From contig JANORP010000086.1 in the NCBI GenBank assembly GCA_031415375.1, forward strand, positions 1-64,000: a stretch of DNA of 64,000 nt. Direction: 5' to 3'. Below are positions 34,652 through 43,941 of this stretch, piece after piece. How positions within the stretch are numbered: position 1 is the stretch's first letter; the number at the start of each line of letters is the position of its first letter. The DNA is from JADKCL01 sp031415375 (GTDB taxonomy: Bacteria; Bacteroidota; Bacteroidia; J057; JADKCL01). Under the pieces are notes generated by a model. That model was given only the letters and a program-made list of their open reading frames with translations. It searched no databases and was not told the DNA's origin. Made by a program: the position numbers and the translations under genes.

Positions 34652-37600
34652 ATGCACGCACCAAGGCAGTATTCTCTTGAAAAGAAACCTCAGCCCAAGA
34701 CACTAGCGCCAGCTGAGCCCGAACTCAACGGCCCTGTCATGGCTCCCCCTGCCTACACCGCACTCAGCGAGCAGGCAGAGTCGGCCGGTGCAGAGACTGT
34801 GCAGCGCAAGCAAGCTCCTGGATCTCAAGAACTTGGCCGATCAGAGGCCCCGCCCCAATTCAAGCTCGCAGCTGGCGCACCCTTCCAGTTCAAATTCAGC
34901 CAAGCTCCGCTTCAAATGAAGGCGGGCAATGCCGCAGGTGGTGGCAGTGGCGTAGCCGGCGGGCTACCAGATTCCGTCAAAAGCCAGATGGAGGGCGCTT
35001 TTGGCACCAGCTTCGACGATGTAAAGGTAAATGCCAATAGTAGCAAAGCCTCAGAAGTCGGCGCATTGGCTTACGCACAAGGCAACGAAATCCACTTTGC
35101 CCCTGGCCAATACAGCCCAGAATCCAAAGGCGGGCAGGAGCTACTTGGCCACGAACTCGCGCACGTCGTGCAGCAGCGCGAGGGCCGTGTGCAAGCCAAT
35201 GCTGAAATCAATGGCATGGCTGTAAACAATCAGCATCACCTCGAAAACGAGGCCGATCAGTTGGGCGCAAAAGCAGCTGCATTTAGCGGCGGCGGCGCAG
35301 TCGCAAAATCTGCAGGAGGCGCGGGATCAGCAGGGCCAGTACAAGCCAAAATGGATCCCAAATCCAAAGATGGAGGCGACAAGAAAGGTGCTGCCGATAA
35401 GAAAAAGGACAAGGCTGGACGACAGATCCACCTCAACCCCGACCTACGCAATGCCAGCGATGGTTTTGGCAACGGTGACGGCCCAGATCAGCTTTCACCG
35501 CTCTATTTGAACCCAGACCACCGCAATGCCCTCAATGGCTTTGCCGACCCAGAAGCCGAGGTAAGCGACAATAAATTGCACCTCAATGCAGACCAGCGCA
35601 ATGCTCGCGATGGTTTTGCAGAATTGATCGAGGAAAAGGAAGAAGGTAAAGAAGGCGAAGAAAAAGGAAAAGATGCCAAGGCTGGTGGCGGCGCAGAAGG
35701 CGCATCCAGCACCCCAAGCGATGCCAATAGCGCTGAGGCTGGAGGACCAGAAGGGGCAGAATCGGCCGAAGGCGAACTTGAATCGGAAGAAGACAACGCC
35801 GAACAAGAGGCAGAAAATGAATCCCTTGAGGCAGATCAGGCAGCTGGTGAGGAAGATGCGCCAGCAGCTGAAACCCAAGATCCTGAAGCCAACTCCTCTG
35901 AAGAGGGTGCCGAAGGCGACGACAAACAAAAGGATGGCAAAAAAGCCGGAGGCAAAGATGCCAAGGGCAAAGGTGACGGTGCAGAAGGCGGTGGCGAGGG
36001 CAATGGCAGCGGCGTTGTAGGTGCCACAGGCGGTGGCGCAGCAGGCGCTGGTGAAGGCGGCGCGGGGAAAGGGAGCGGCAAAGGTTCTTCAGGTGGCAAA
36101 GGTGCAGCAGGCGGGATGCAGCCCATCGAGGTCGCCCCAGAGCAACGTGGCAACTTCGGTGAGGGCGATGAACCCGAGATGATGCTGGTGAATGAAGCAG
36201 CATTGGCTGAGTTTGACTCAGGCCAGATTCTCAAGAAAGAAAGCGATGGCTCAGCCCTCGTCTTGTCGGGCAACGTACCTGCATCCCTAGGTGCAGGCGC
36301 AGACCAACCTGTGCAGCGCAAGCCCGATCCAGACAAAAAGGTGCCGATCAAAAAACCGGTTCCAAAATCGAAGTCCAAGGAAATGATGGCCGCCAACCGC
36401 GAGAAAGCAAAAGCTTACGTCGCAGAGTTTGAGGCCGCTTCAAAATCGCAGATCGCCAGCGTCGAAGCCGCAAAAAGTGGCATCGCTGCCCAGATTCAAG
36501 CAGGTGCCAGCGAAGCCAAGTCGGCGATCCAGTCGGCCGCAGCCAGTGAAAAAGCCCGCGTACAAGCAGGCTTTGCAGCCCAAAAAGCCGCATTGAGGGC
36601 CGATGCTGCACGCCTGAAGGCCGCAGCAAGTGCCGCAGCAGAGTCGGCCAAATCAGCTGTATTGGCCAGTGCAGAGACCGCCAAGGGCAAAGTGGAAGCT
36701 GGGTTCCAAACCCAAAACGATGTCCTCGCGGCATTGGAGCCAGCCATGAAAGCCGAATTCACCAAAGTCTTCACCAAAGCACGTGAAGACATGATGAAGG
36801 ATGCCAAAGAGATCGGCGAAAAAGGCAAAGAAAGAGGCAAAGCCTTGGCTGCCCAATATGATCAGGAGCCAACCCCAGAGCAAAGCACCGCACAAGACAT
36901 CCTCAATGGCGGCGACTATGAAAAGAATCGCCACAAAGCCAAAGTCGAGGCAGCCATTGCAACTGGCAACGGCTTCGCTGAGGGCCTCATCAAGTCGGCC
37001 ACCGAGGAGGCCGACAAATTGCAGCAAGGTGGTGAGTCACAGTCACACGAGCACGTCACCAACTCGATCCAGCAAAGCCGCCAGATCATCTTGCAATCCA
37101 AGACATCGGCCTTGCAGACCATTACCACACAGTCACAAAGTGCCATCACCAGCATCAGCAGCCAATATACCGCTGCCGCAGCTGGCATGGATTCAGCAGC
37201 CACAGCAGGTATCTCCCAGCTCGATGCACAGCAAAGCCAGGCACTTCAGGCCATCGACCAGACGGCCAATACCAGGCTAGGGGCAGTAGATGCCACCGCC
37301 CAAGAAAAGATTCAGAACATCGAGTCACAGGTGCAGAGCGCGATCGACGCACTCAAAAGCCAAGTCAATCGCACCATTTCAGGTGTCACATCCCGCAAAA
37401 ACCCAGCTGCTGAAACTGTACACCATCAGTTGCATGCCGCGCAAGCCAGCATCGAGCGCGCAGCGGCAGATGGTTCAGAATTGGCCACAGAGGGTGCCTC
37501 GGCTTCTGCCAAAGGCATGCTGGAGATGGCAACCAAGACAGCTGCGGAACTCAAGCATACTGCAGCCTCCCAAATCGACAGTGCCAAAGCTGCCAAAGAG

Positions 37601-40600
37601 GGCATTTCCAAGGGCATCGAAGCCCAGAAGGATAGCTTCGAAGCCGCAGCCAAGGGTCTCCAAGAGGGTGCCAACACCACGATGACCGAGTCGGCAGCCA
37701 ACAGTGTCAAAGAAATGAAGACGCAGGCCGACACCGTCAAGAGCGACTTGGAGATCGGTGTCAAAAATCTCACCTCCAAACTCGGCGAAAACACCGCGCA
37801 GTTCAAAGGCAACCTTGAGCAGCAACTTGTAGAACTCGATAAGACGATCGAGAAAAAAGCCAACGAGGCAAAAGACGCCGTGCGTTCACGCTGGGTCAGC
37901 TGGCTGCTCACCGCCATCGACATCCTTGTAGTGATCCTCGTCACAGCCGTGATCTGTCTCGCCATCGCCTCTGGCGTAGGCATCATCGGGGTGCTGCTCA
38001 TCGGCGCCGCGGCAGGTGCAGTCGGCGGCATGATCAAATATGGCGCTGAAGTAGGCTTGACGAGTAAGGAAGGCTCATGGGGCGGCCTGGCCAATGCTGC
38101 CCTCAGCGGTGCAGTAGATGGTGTAAACATCGCAGCCACCTGCCTAGGTTTTGGCGCACTTGCCACCATCGGCATCGGAGCTGCAGGCGGCGCCGTCAAA
38201 TACCTTGGCACGGTCTTCCTCGAAGGCGAGGGAGAATTCAGCATCGGCGGCTTGCTCGGCAATTCTGTGCTGGGAGGCCTCGGCGCAGGCTTGGGCCTCA
38301 TCAGTGGCAAAGCGGGTGACAAAGTCGCAGGCTGGCTCACCAAAGAAGTCGGCGGCAAAATCGTAGAGTCCTTGGGGCGTAAGATCTTCAAGGATTTGGC
38401 CAAAAACGTCGTCGAGGCTGGCATCGATACTTTTGCAGGTGGTATCCAAGCCATGGGCGACCATTTCGTGAAGACGGGCAGCATCGACATCACGAAGTTG
38501 ACCGATGAGCTCACCATTGCGAAATTCACCGAAAACATCGTCACCAACAAGGTCACCGACAGCGCCAACGCCCACATCAAGGCCAAAATCGACGCTAATC
38601 CAAATCTCCCCAAGACTTCGGATGGCGTGCTGAAGCCTACCACGACCCCCGATCCAGCCACGACGACGCCCAAGGACAACGTGGAGACGACCACACCCAA
38701 GGACAACGCCGACGCCAACAAGACCACCGATACGCCGGTCAACAAGGACAATTCGACGGAGACGCCCAAGACCAACGACCCGAATACGAAGCCCAAGGAC
38801 GCGCCGATCACTGCCGACGGCAAGGTCAATCCCGACACCGTCAAAAAAGACGGTGCCGACAATACCACCAAAGACACTGACGCCCCCACCAATAAGCCCG
38901 ACGCAGATGCCGCCAAGCCGACCCACAAAGGTCAGCAGCAAGCGGATGCACTCGGCTATCCCAAGGCGCCCGACGGCTACAAGTGGATCGCGACCGCCAA
39001 AGGCGAACCCTACCTGCGCCGTGATTCGGGCCGCAAGGCAGACTTGCCGCCCGTCAAATTCGACGCCGACACCCATCAATTCAAGCCAGACGTACCCGCT
39101 CCAGACGGCTACCACTGGCAGATGGACGGTGGCAAGTTTACCCTCTCCCCCAACAAGAATCTCGCCGACTCCCTGCCGCCGATCACCTATGATCCCAAGA
39201 CAGGCGGCTTCAAAGATGCCGACGGCAAGCCCTTCACGGGTGACGTATCAGCCCATACCGTGCGTGGCACAGACATGGACGGCTTCACCAAGTCTGTCGA
39301 AGGCCTCAGCGCTGATCCGATTACCGCCAAGCAGGCATTCGACCTCTTCGCGAAAAAAGATTGGCCAGCCTTGGAGAAACTCTTCAAGGAAAAAGGACTC
39401 AACGGCGGATGGCCACCCAACAGGGGCTTCACCAACGTCAAAGACGGCGTCCTCGCCGCAGGCAGCCAATTCGACCGTTTTGGCGGCTACACCGATTCCA
39501 AGACCGGCGAATTCAAAGACTCCGGCCAGTTTGTCGCCAACTATGGTGACAACTTCCCCGGTCGCGCATTGCCCCAGAGCTACATCGACGGCGACGCGAG
39601 CGGCGGCGGCAAAAAGCCCCTCAACGGCTACATCGTCCTCAAAGACATCCCCGTCAAGAGCGGCGAAGCCATTCCATGGTTTGGCCAGCCTGGCGGCAAC
39701 ATCCAGCACGAGCTCCCCAAAGGCGGCATCGACAAGCTCATCGCAGATGGGTACATCAAGAAAATTGATGCGCCAGATCTGAATGCGCCCAAGACGGATG
39801 GTTCTACGACGCCGAAGGTTGATGGGAATGATGGTGGTGGGATGAAGGGGAAGGATGTGTATCCGTTAGCGCCGGATGGCCAGAAGATTTCGGAATTGTC
39901 ACAGGCTGATGTAAATCAAGCCGTGGTAAATACGGTTGCAAATGGCAGTGTTCTGCCCGTTGGTTCGAGCCTCACTCCCGGCAAAGATGGCGTACTTAAT
40001 ATGTCCATCCACAATGGCGATGGGAATCCTCCGATTGTCGCTACGGTCACGATTAATAAAGCCTTCAACCCCGATGGTGGATCGACCTCTCACGGCACCG
40101 AACAAGGAGCAGCGATCAACAAGATCACCGTCGATGCAGATGGCAATATCAAAGTCGAGATCGGCCTTAGCGGTAACCACAATCAGGCCGACATCAATAA
40201 GATGGTCACGCACGAGTTCACCGAGGTGGCCGACATTTTAAAGCAGATTGATGCGTTGAAGGCGAAGGATACCGCTGAAAACCGGGAGACAACTCCAGAG
40301 TCGATCGAGAAGCTGATTTCTGAGCAACAGAAGGCCTCGGTGTTTAGTCCAGATGCTAAGCCGGGAGATGTTAAAAAAGAAAACATGACCGCCCATGATA
40401 GGGCAGCAGTCAAGGAACTTCAGTCATTGGCTAATGAACTCGATCATTTCCTGAGAACGGGTGAAGGGGAAAATCCAACCTCCAAAATGAAAGCGCTTCT
40501 TGATTCTATGGGAATCAAAGACCTTTCGGATGGCCGTTTCAAATTCCTATTAAAAGAAGACATTGGGCTGCAACTGTCGCCCGAGGCAAAATCGAAGTTG

Positions 40601-41509
40601 CGTGATGTTGTTTCCGTTGAGACCGGCACACTTGTTCCGGGCGATGCAGCCAACGCAATGTCCTTCAAGGATTCTGGTGATCCTGAGGTAAATGCATTTC
40701 TTGATCAAAATCCGTCTCTGAAAAAAGCCCTTCTAGTAACAACTCCAAGTTCCGAGTTGATCGTAAAATTGCAAGAAGCGGGATTTGACATAAAGAGCCA
40801 CGCAGACTTTAGGAAGGCTGTGGAATCATTGACTCCCGACCAAATCAATGCTCTGAAGCTTGATCCGAAGCAATTGGAGATGATCCAAGGCAATCGCTTT
40901 TTCGATATCTATATGTCCAAGAAGCCGGAAGAGCAATTGGCTTTCCTTGAGCAGGTAAAAAAAGACTTCTTCGGCGAAGCAAAGAATTTGGATGCTGGAT
41001 CATTGACTCCAGAGCAACTCCAAGCGATCAAAGACGGTCATGCAGATCTCCTTGCCTATCAAGAAAGGGAGAAAGCATCAAAGCCTAAGCCAAAAGCTGG
41101 TGATAATGGAGGCACGGGGCCTGCAGTTGCGGTAGCTGTGGATCCTGTAACGGGGATCAAAGGCTTTGGGAAAAATTCGAAACCAACGCCAAGGGAGAAC
41201 TTTCATCCAGCATTGCTTGCCCGCATCGAAGCAATCGAAGCCAAAGCAAGAGAATATGGGATCAATCCTAAGGAGGTGTTTGGGATGGAAAATCTTGGCC
41301 AACATGCCGAGGTTAGTGCCATGAACGATCTACTTTGCAAGCTACAGGATGCAGGGCATGAGGTGGATTCTGCAACCCTAGATCGCCTGCTATTGGGAAT
41401 CATCCGAAAAGACCAATCGGCATTTCCACGCTGCCCGAACTGCCAATCGATTCTACAGATTTTCGCTGCGTACACTGATTTTGGTAATGACTTCGTAAAA
41501 TCTCTTTAG
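34652..41509 (+). CDS. DUF4157 polymorphic toxin with internal TNT NADase and C-terminal YwqJ-type deaminase
   Basis: The 2285-residue product has no signal peptide. A leader with PPQFKL/PFQFK/PLQMK motifs precedes the DUF4157 (eCIS-core) domain at about 109-215, with H167-ELA-H171. Residues 257-330 contain three LN-x-D-x-RNA-x-x-GF repeats. An acidic Gly/Glu-rich stretch follows, then a long Ala-rich coiled coil (about 570-1080), a hydrophobic Gly-rich segment (about 1088-1280) and a Thr/Pro/Lys linker. A TNT-like NAD glycohydrolase domain lies at about 1583-1706 (GGWPPNRGF, D1608-RFG, W1676-FGQPGG). The C-terminus carries a YwqJ-like deaminase motif, H2218-A-E2220 with C2261-PN-C2264. Two toxin domains in one chain is unusual. 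The next gene encodes a matching YwqK-type immunity protein. Delivery by an extracellular contractile injection system is inferred from DUF4157. Confidence 0.85.
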   Translation: MHAPRQYSLEKKPQPKTLAPAEPELNGPVMAPPAYTALSEQAESAGAETVQRKQAPGSQELGRSEAPPQFKLAAGAPFQFKFSQAPLQMKAGNAAGGGSGVAGGLPDSVKSQMEGAFGTSFDDVKVNANSSKASEVGALAYAQGNEIHFAPGQYSPESKGGQELLGHELAHVVQQREGRVQANAEINGMAVNNQHHLENEADQLGAKAAAFSGGGAVAKSAGGAGSAGPVQAKMDPKSKDGGDKKGAADKKKDKAGRQIHLNPDLRNASDGFGNGDGPDQLSPLYLNPDHRNALNGFADPEAEVSDNKLHLNADQRNARDGFAELIEEKEEGKEGEEKGKDAKAGGGAEGASSTPSDANSAEAGGPEGAESAEGELESEEDNAEQEAENESLEADQAAGEEDAPAAETQDPEANSSEEGAEGDDKQKDGKKAGGKDAKGKGDGAEGGGEGNGSGVVGATGGGAAGAGEGGAGKGSGKGSSGGKGAAGGMQPIEVAPEQRGNFGEGDEPEMMLVNEAALAEFDSGQILKKESDGSALVLSGNVPASLGAGADQPVQRKPDPDKKVPIKKPVPKSKSKEMMAANREKAKAYVAEFEAASKSQIASVEAAKSGIAAQIQAGASEAKSAIQSAAASEKARVQAGFAAQKAALRADAARLKAAASAAAESAKSAVLASAETAKGKVEAGFQTQNDVLAALEPAMKAEFTKVFTKAREDMMKDAKEIGEKGKERGKALAAQYDQEPTPEQSTAQDILNGGDYEKNRHKAKVEAAIATGNGFAEGLIKSATEEADKLQQGGESQSHEHVTNSIQQSRQIILQSKTSALQTITTQSQSAITSISSQYTAAAAGMDSAATAGISQLDAQQSQALQAIDQTANTRLGAVDATAQEKIQNIESQVQSAIDALKSQVNRTISGVTSRKNPAAETVHHQLHAAQASIERAAADGSELATEGASASAKGMLEMATKTAAELKHTAASQIDSAKAAKEGISKGIEAQKDSFEAAAKGLQEGANTTMTESAANSVKEMKTQADTVKSDLEIGVKNLTSKLGENTAQFKGNLEQQLVELDKTIEKKANEAKDAVRSRWVSWLLTAIDILVVILVTAVICLAIASGVGIIGVLLIGAAAGAVGGMIKYGAEVGLTSKEGSWGGLANAALSGAVDGVNIAATCLGFGALATIGIGAAGGAVKYLGTVFLEGEGEFSIGGLLGNSVLGGLGAGLGLISGKAGDKVAGWLTKEVGGKIVESLGRKIFKDLAKNVVEAGIDTFAGGIQAMGDHFVKTGSIDITKLTDELTIAKFTENIVTNKVTDSANAHIKAKIDANPNLPKTSDGVLKPTTTPDPATTTPKDNVETTTPKDNADANKTTDTPVNKDNSTETPKTNDPNTKPKDAPITADGKVNPDTVKKDGADNTTKDTDAPTNKPDADAAKPTHKGQQQADALGYPKAPDGYKWIATAKGEPYLRRDSGRKADLPPVKFDADTHQFKPDVPAPDGYHWQMDGGKFTLSPNKNLADSLPPITYDPKTGGFKDADGKPFTGDVSAHTVRGTDMDGFTKSVEGLSADPITAKQAFDLFAKKDWPALEKLFKEKGLNGGWPPNRGFTNVKDGVLAAGSQFDRFGGYTDSKTGEFKDSGQFVANYGDNFPGRALPQSYIDGDASGGGKKPLNGYIVLKDIPVKSGEAIPWFGQPGGNIQHELPKGGIDKLIADGYIKKIDAPDLNAPKTDGSTTPKVDGNDGGGMKGKDVYPLAPDGQKISELSQADVNQAVVNTVANGSVLPVGSSLTPGKDGVLNMSIHNGDGNPPIVATVTINKAFNPDGGSTSHGTEQGAAINKITVDADGNIKVEIGLSGNHNQADINKMVTHEFTEVADILKQIDALKAKDTAENRETTPESIEKLISEQQKASVFSPDAKPGDVKKENMTAHDRAAVKELQSLANELDHFLRTGEGENPTSKMKALLDSMGIKDLSDGRFKFLLKEDIGLQLSPEAKSKLRDVVSVETGTLVPGDAANAMSFKDSGDPEVNAFLDQNPSLKKALLVTTPSSELIVKLQEAGFDIKSHADFRKAVESLTPDQINALKLDPKQLEMIQGNRFFDIYMSKKPEEQLAFLEQVKKDFFGEAKNLDAGSLTPEQLQAIKDGHADLLAYQEREKASKPKPKAGDNGGTGPAVAVAVDPVTGIKGFGKNSKPTPRENFHPALLARIEAIEAKAREYGINPKEVFGMENLGQHAEVSAMNDLLCKLQDAGHEVDSATLDRLLLGIIRKDQSAFPRCPNCQSILQIFAAYTDFGNDFVKSL

Positions 41510-41517
41510 TATTTTTG
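41510..41517 (+). promoter_or_regulatory. TAnnTTTG box at the start of the immunity gene
   Basis: TATTTTTG fits the -7 consensus exactly but ends only four bases before the immunity ATG. Transcription from it would be leaderless, or the true translation start is further in. It could give the immunity gene independent expression from the toxin. Confidence 0.4.
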
Positions 41518-41521
41518 CAAA

Positions 41522-42139
41522 ATGGAGAATGAGGTGAAGGAATATGAAACCTTAGACCTACAAAGCAAAACAGCTTCGTGGGATGAAGAATTGGACAGAT
41601 TGCTGATCAAAGGTAGTCCGTTCACGGGTTGGGCAATTGACAAGTTTGACGATGGCGGTATCCAAAGTCGAACTTTCTATTCGGATGGCTTTCCCAATGG
41701 CCGTAGTGAAGAGTTTTATGAGAATGGCCAACGGATGAACGCCCTTGGATTATATTTGGAGGATGGTACGGGCCCCCTCAATCGTGCTTGGTCGGAAGAG
41801 GGTATTTTGATCTCCGAAGAGCTGAACATCGGAAGCATTCGTTGTCATTCCTACAAAAAATATTGGTCTTTGACCGGGAACTTGGAGTATCATTACGATT
41901 CTCCCGCGACGTATCAAAGCTTCAAGCATGGGATTGAGCGATGGTGGCATTCGAATGGAACCCTGCAAAAACAAATTCTGTGGAAACTAGGCATCAATTG
42001 TGAAGAAAAAGAGTGGGATGTTAACGGCAAACTGCTCCTGACCCAAGAATTGACTCCCATCTCCAGTGATGCAAAAACTCTTCATGAACGCGAAATAATT
42101 GAACAAGATATGCGGTTCCGGTACGGGTCACTTGATTGA
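41522..42139 (+). CDS. YwqK/MORN-variant family immunity protein
   Basis: The 205-residue product consists of MORN-variant repeats: FTGWAIDKFDDGGIQSRTFYSDGFPNG-type units (F-x-G-x-x-x-x-F-x-x-G at about 33-60), EFYENGQRMN, RWWHSNGTLQKQILW, and EWDVNGKLLLTQEL. YwqK-family MORN proteins are encoded beside YwqJ-type deaminase toxins in Gram-positive bacteria, and here the gene starts 12 bp after a toxin ending in a YwqJ-like HAE/CxxC domain. It is therefore the probable cognate antitoxin of the deaminase moiety. The TNT moiety would need another immunity factor. Confidence 0.8.
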   Translation: MENEVKEYETLDLQSKTASWDEELDRLLIKGSPFTGWAIDKFDDGGIQSRTFYSDGFPNGRSEEFYENGQRMNALGLYLEDGTGPLNRAWSEEGILISEELNIGSIRCHSYKKYWSLTGNLEYHYDSPATYQSFKHGIERWWHSNGTLQKQILWKLGINCEEKEWDVNGKLLLTQELTPISSDAKTLHEREIIEQDMRFRYGSLD

Positions 42140-42270
42140 TATTGTCGCTTCCTGACACTAAGCACATGGATGGTTCCCGCCAAACCTGCTTTCGGGTGTA
42201 GTAGGACAACAATCCCAATTCTTCCTGCGGAGTCTTCCACATTCGCCCAAAATTCCCGATCTTGCCTTCA

Positions 42271-42760
42271 ATGAAAGCTCGGAAGTGCATACACCTGCTC
42301 GCCCTCTTCATGCTGCATCTATGCGGCGGCCCGCACTTGCAAGCGAGCGCCCTCGTACCCGCGCCAGACGGCTACAACTGGCAGATGAACAATGGGAAGT
42401 TTACCATCTCCCCCAACAAAAATCTCGCCGACTCCCAGCCGCAGATCACCTATGATCCCAAGACAGGCGGCTTTAAGGTCGCCGACGGCAAGCCCTTCAC
42501 GGGCGATGTTTCGGCCCTTCCTGTGCGCGGCACAGATCTGGACGGTTTCACCAAGTCCGTCGATGGACTCGGCGCCGACCCAATCACCGCCAAGCAGGCC
42601 TATGACATGTTTGCGAAGAAGGATTGGCCAGCCTTGGAGAAACTCTTCAAGGAAAAAGGACTCAACGGCGGATGGCCACCCAACAGGGGCTTTATCAACG
42701 TCAAAGACGGCGTCCTCTCGCAGCGGGAAGACCGGCGAACTCAAAGTTGTAGTAGTCTGA
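42271..42760 (+). pseudogene. Truncated, frameshifted TNT toxin cassette
   Basis: From about 42355 the DNA is nearly identical to the pre-TNT region of the large toxin (PDGYNWQMNNGKF, ITYDPKTGGFK, GWPPNRGF). The match runs to GTCCTC, where about 35 nt are missing compared with the intact gene; the match then resumes as AAGACCGGCGAA in a shifted frame and stops at VVVV-stop. The DRFG loop and the rest of the NADase are lost, so the protein cannot be active. The first 28 codons (MKARKCIHLLALFMLHL) look like a signal peptide unrelated to the intact toxin and may come from a recombination junction. Confidence 0.8.
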
Positions 42761-42767
42761 TATTGAG

Positions 42768-42775
42768 TATATTTG
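42768..42775 (+). promoter_or_regulatory. Bacteroidota-type promoter upstream of a candidate immunity gene
   Basis: TATATTTG fits the -7 consensus, with TTG at 42747-42749 and 18 bases between them. It lies 14-21 bp before the ATG cluster at 42789, just past the broken TNT cassette, so the next gene is probably expressed independently of any toxin. Confidence 0.6.
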
Positions 42776-42788
42776 CAGGAAGAATGAT

Positions 42789-43460
42789 ATGATGATGGAG
42801 CATTGTTTTATTTCTGGAAAATTGATCATTGACTTGGTGGGTGAGGTTGAAAACTTCAGGCCATACTTGTTGAGTTCAACGAGTGGCAACCCTCTGGACG
42901 CGAAAATAATTGCTCAAAAAGCATTTGGAAATTGCTATGCGAAACATTTAGCTACTTCAGCTTGGGCTACTTTCTGGTATGAAAAGAGCAAGGATCATTT
43001 CATCAAAAATTTGAGGTTGAGTTTACTTGGGGATGTAGATGGGAATTTCCTCTATATGAATCCAAGAACGATGACCATTACTTGGCTGTTGCCAACAGGT
43101 ATCTCAGTAGAATTTTCTTCACTGGAGACGATTTTAAAAGGAAAGTCTAAAAATGGGCTTCGATACATTCAGCGTAAAAGCGAAATGAACATGGATGGGT
43201 TGGACAACGCCCTTGCTGTGGAAATTCAAACGGGGTTGAAGCAGGCAGGCGAATTTTCCATGCACGAAATCGCACAGCGCTTAGATGTTTTGGATTGCTT
43301 CCTCATGCCGGAATTGTTACATGATGCGAAATTGGTTTTCAATAAGAAGCTCAAACGATATTGGGATGATGAAAGCATCTCCGCAGACTGCGTTTATTGG
43401 ATAGTCATTCCTGAAAATGTTGTTGAAATGCTGGTGGCTGGGATGGTTGGTAATCATTAA
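42789..43460 (+). CDS. Hypothetical protein, candidate orphan immunity factor
   Basis: The 223-residue soluble product has no signal peptide or membrane helix and no motif I recognise. It contains ISGKLIIDLVGEVENF, a Lys/Trp-containing middle (WATFWYEKSKDHFIKNL) and a helical C-terminus (EFSMHEIAQRLDVLDCF). The gene directly follows a broken TNT cassette and has its own promoter-like box, the position expected for a retained immunity gene. Whether it protects against the TNT domain of the intact toxin upstream is an open inference. Three in-frame ATG codons at 42789, 42792 and 42795 make the exact start uncertain. Confidence 0.6.
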   Translation: MMMEHCFISGKLIIDLVGEVENFRPYLLSSTSGNPLDAKIIAQKAFGNCYAKHLATSAWATFWYEKSKDHFIKNLRLSLLGDVDGNFLYMNPRTMTITWLLPTGISVEFSSLETILKGKSKNGLRYIQRKSEMNMDGLDNALAVEIQTGLKQAGEFSMHEIAQRLDVLDCFLMPELLHDAKLVFNKKLKRYWDDESISADCVYWIVIPENVVEMLVAGMVGNH

Positions 43461-43525
43461 CCTCAAAAAAATCCGATCTGCACGACAGAAATCTTACCTA
43501 AAGTTGCGCCATTAATTTCTTCGGA

Positions 43526-43930
43526 ATGGATTCCATAGACAAGTTGTTTCTCCAGATTAATCGCAATTACAACCCAGATTTCTGGGAAGAGATCGAGCGA
43601 ACTGACGTTGCAAACCAGTTGGAAAAGATTACCAATTCCGAATGGGATCAATTGGAAGATACTCTAGATAGATTAAGTATTCAAGGCAAAATAAATCTTG
43701 CCGAGGCTTGTGGTACAGCCGTACATGATCGTTGCGTGCCTATGCTGATCGAATTATTGAAGTCGGAAGAACCTCTTGTCGGCGCAACTGTAGCGATTCA
43801 GTTGATCGAGAAGAACTATATCTGGAACCCTGATGTTTCTCTAATGGCGGATTTGAAGCGTCATCGCGTACATCACATGGGTTATGAACTAAAGATGATT
43901 GATCGGCTGATAGGTAGGCTCGTTCGCTGA
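43526..43930 (+). CDS. Small HEAT-like helical protein, candidate immunity factor
   Basis: The 134-residue product is wholly helical. It has a segment resembling one or two HEAT repeats (DRCVPMLIELLKSEEPLVGATVAIQLIE) and many Asp/Glu residues. HEAT-like small proteins are common among bacterial immunity genes. It lies in a run of small same-strand genes between two toxin remnants. No family is certain. Confidence 0.6.
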   Translation: MDSIDKLFLQINRNYNPDFWEEIERTDVANQLEKITNSEWDQLEDTLDRLSIQGKINLAEACGTAVHDRCVPMLIELLKSEEPLVGATVAIQLIEKNYIWNPDVSLMADLKRHRVHHMGYELKMIDRLIGRLVR

Positions 43931-43941
43931 AAATTGGCTTC

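Noticed and set aside
37426..38928. 500-codon minus-strand frame inside the large toxin
   Set aside because: Low-complexity Ser/Val/Pro composition and full overlap with the coiled-coil and Gly-rich region of the toxin mark it as antisense to GC-rich coding sequence.
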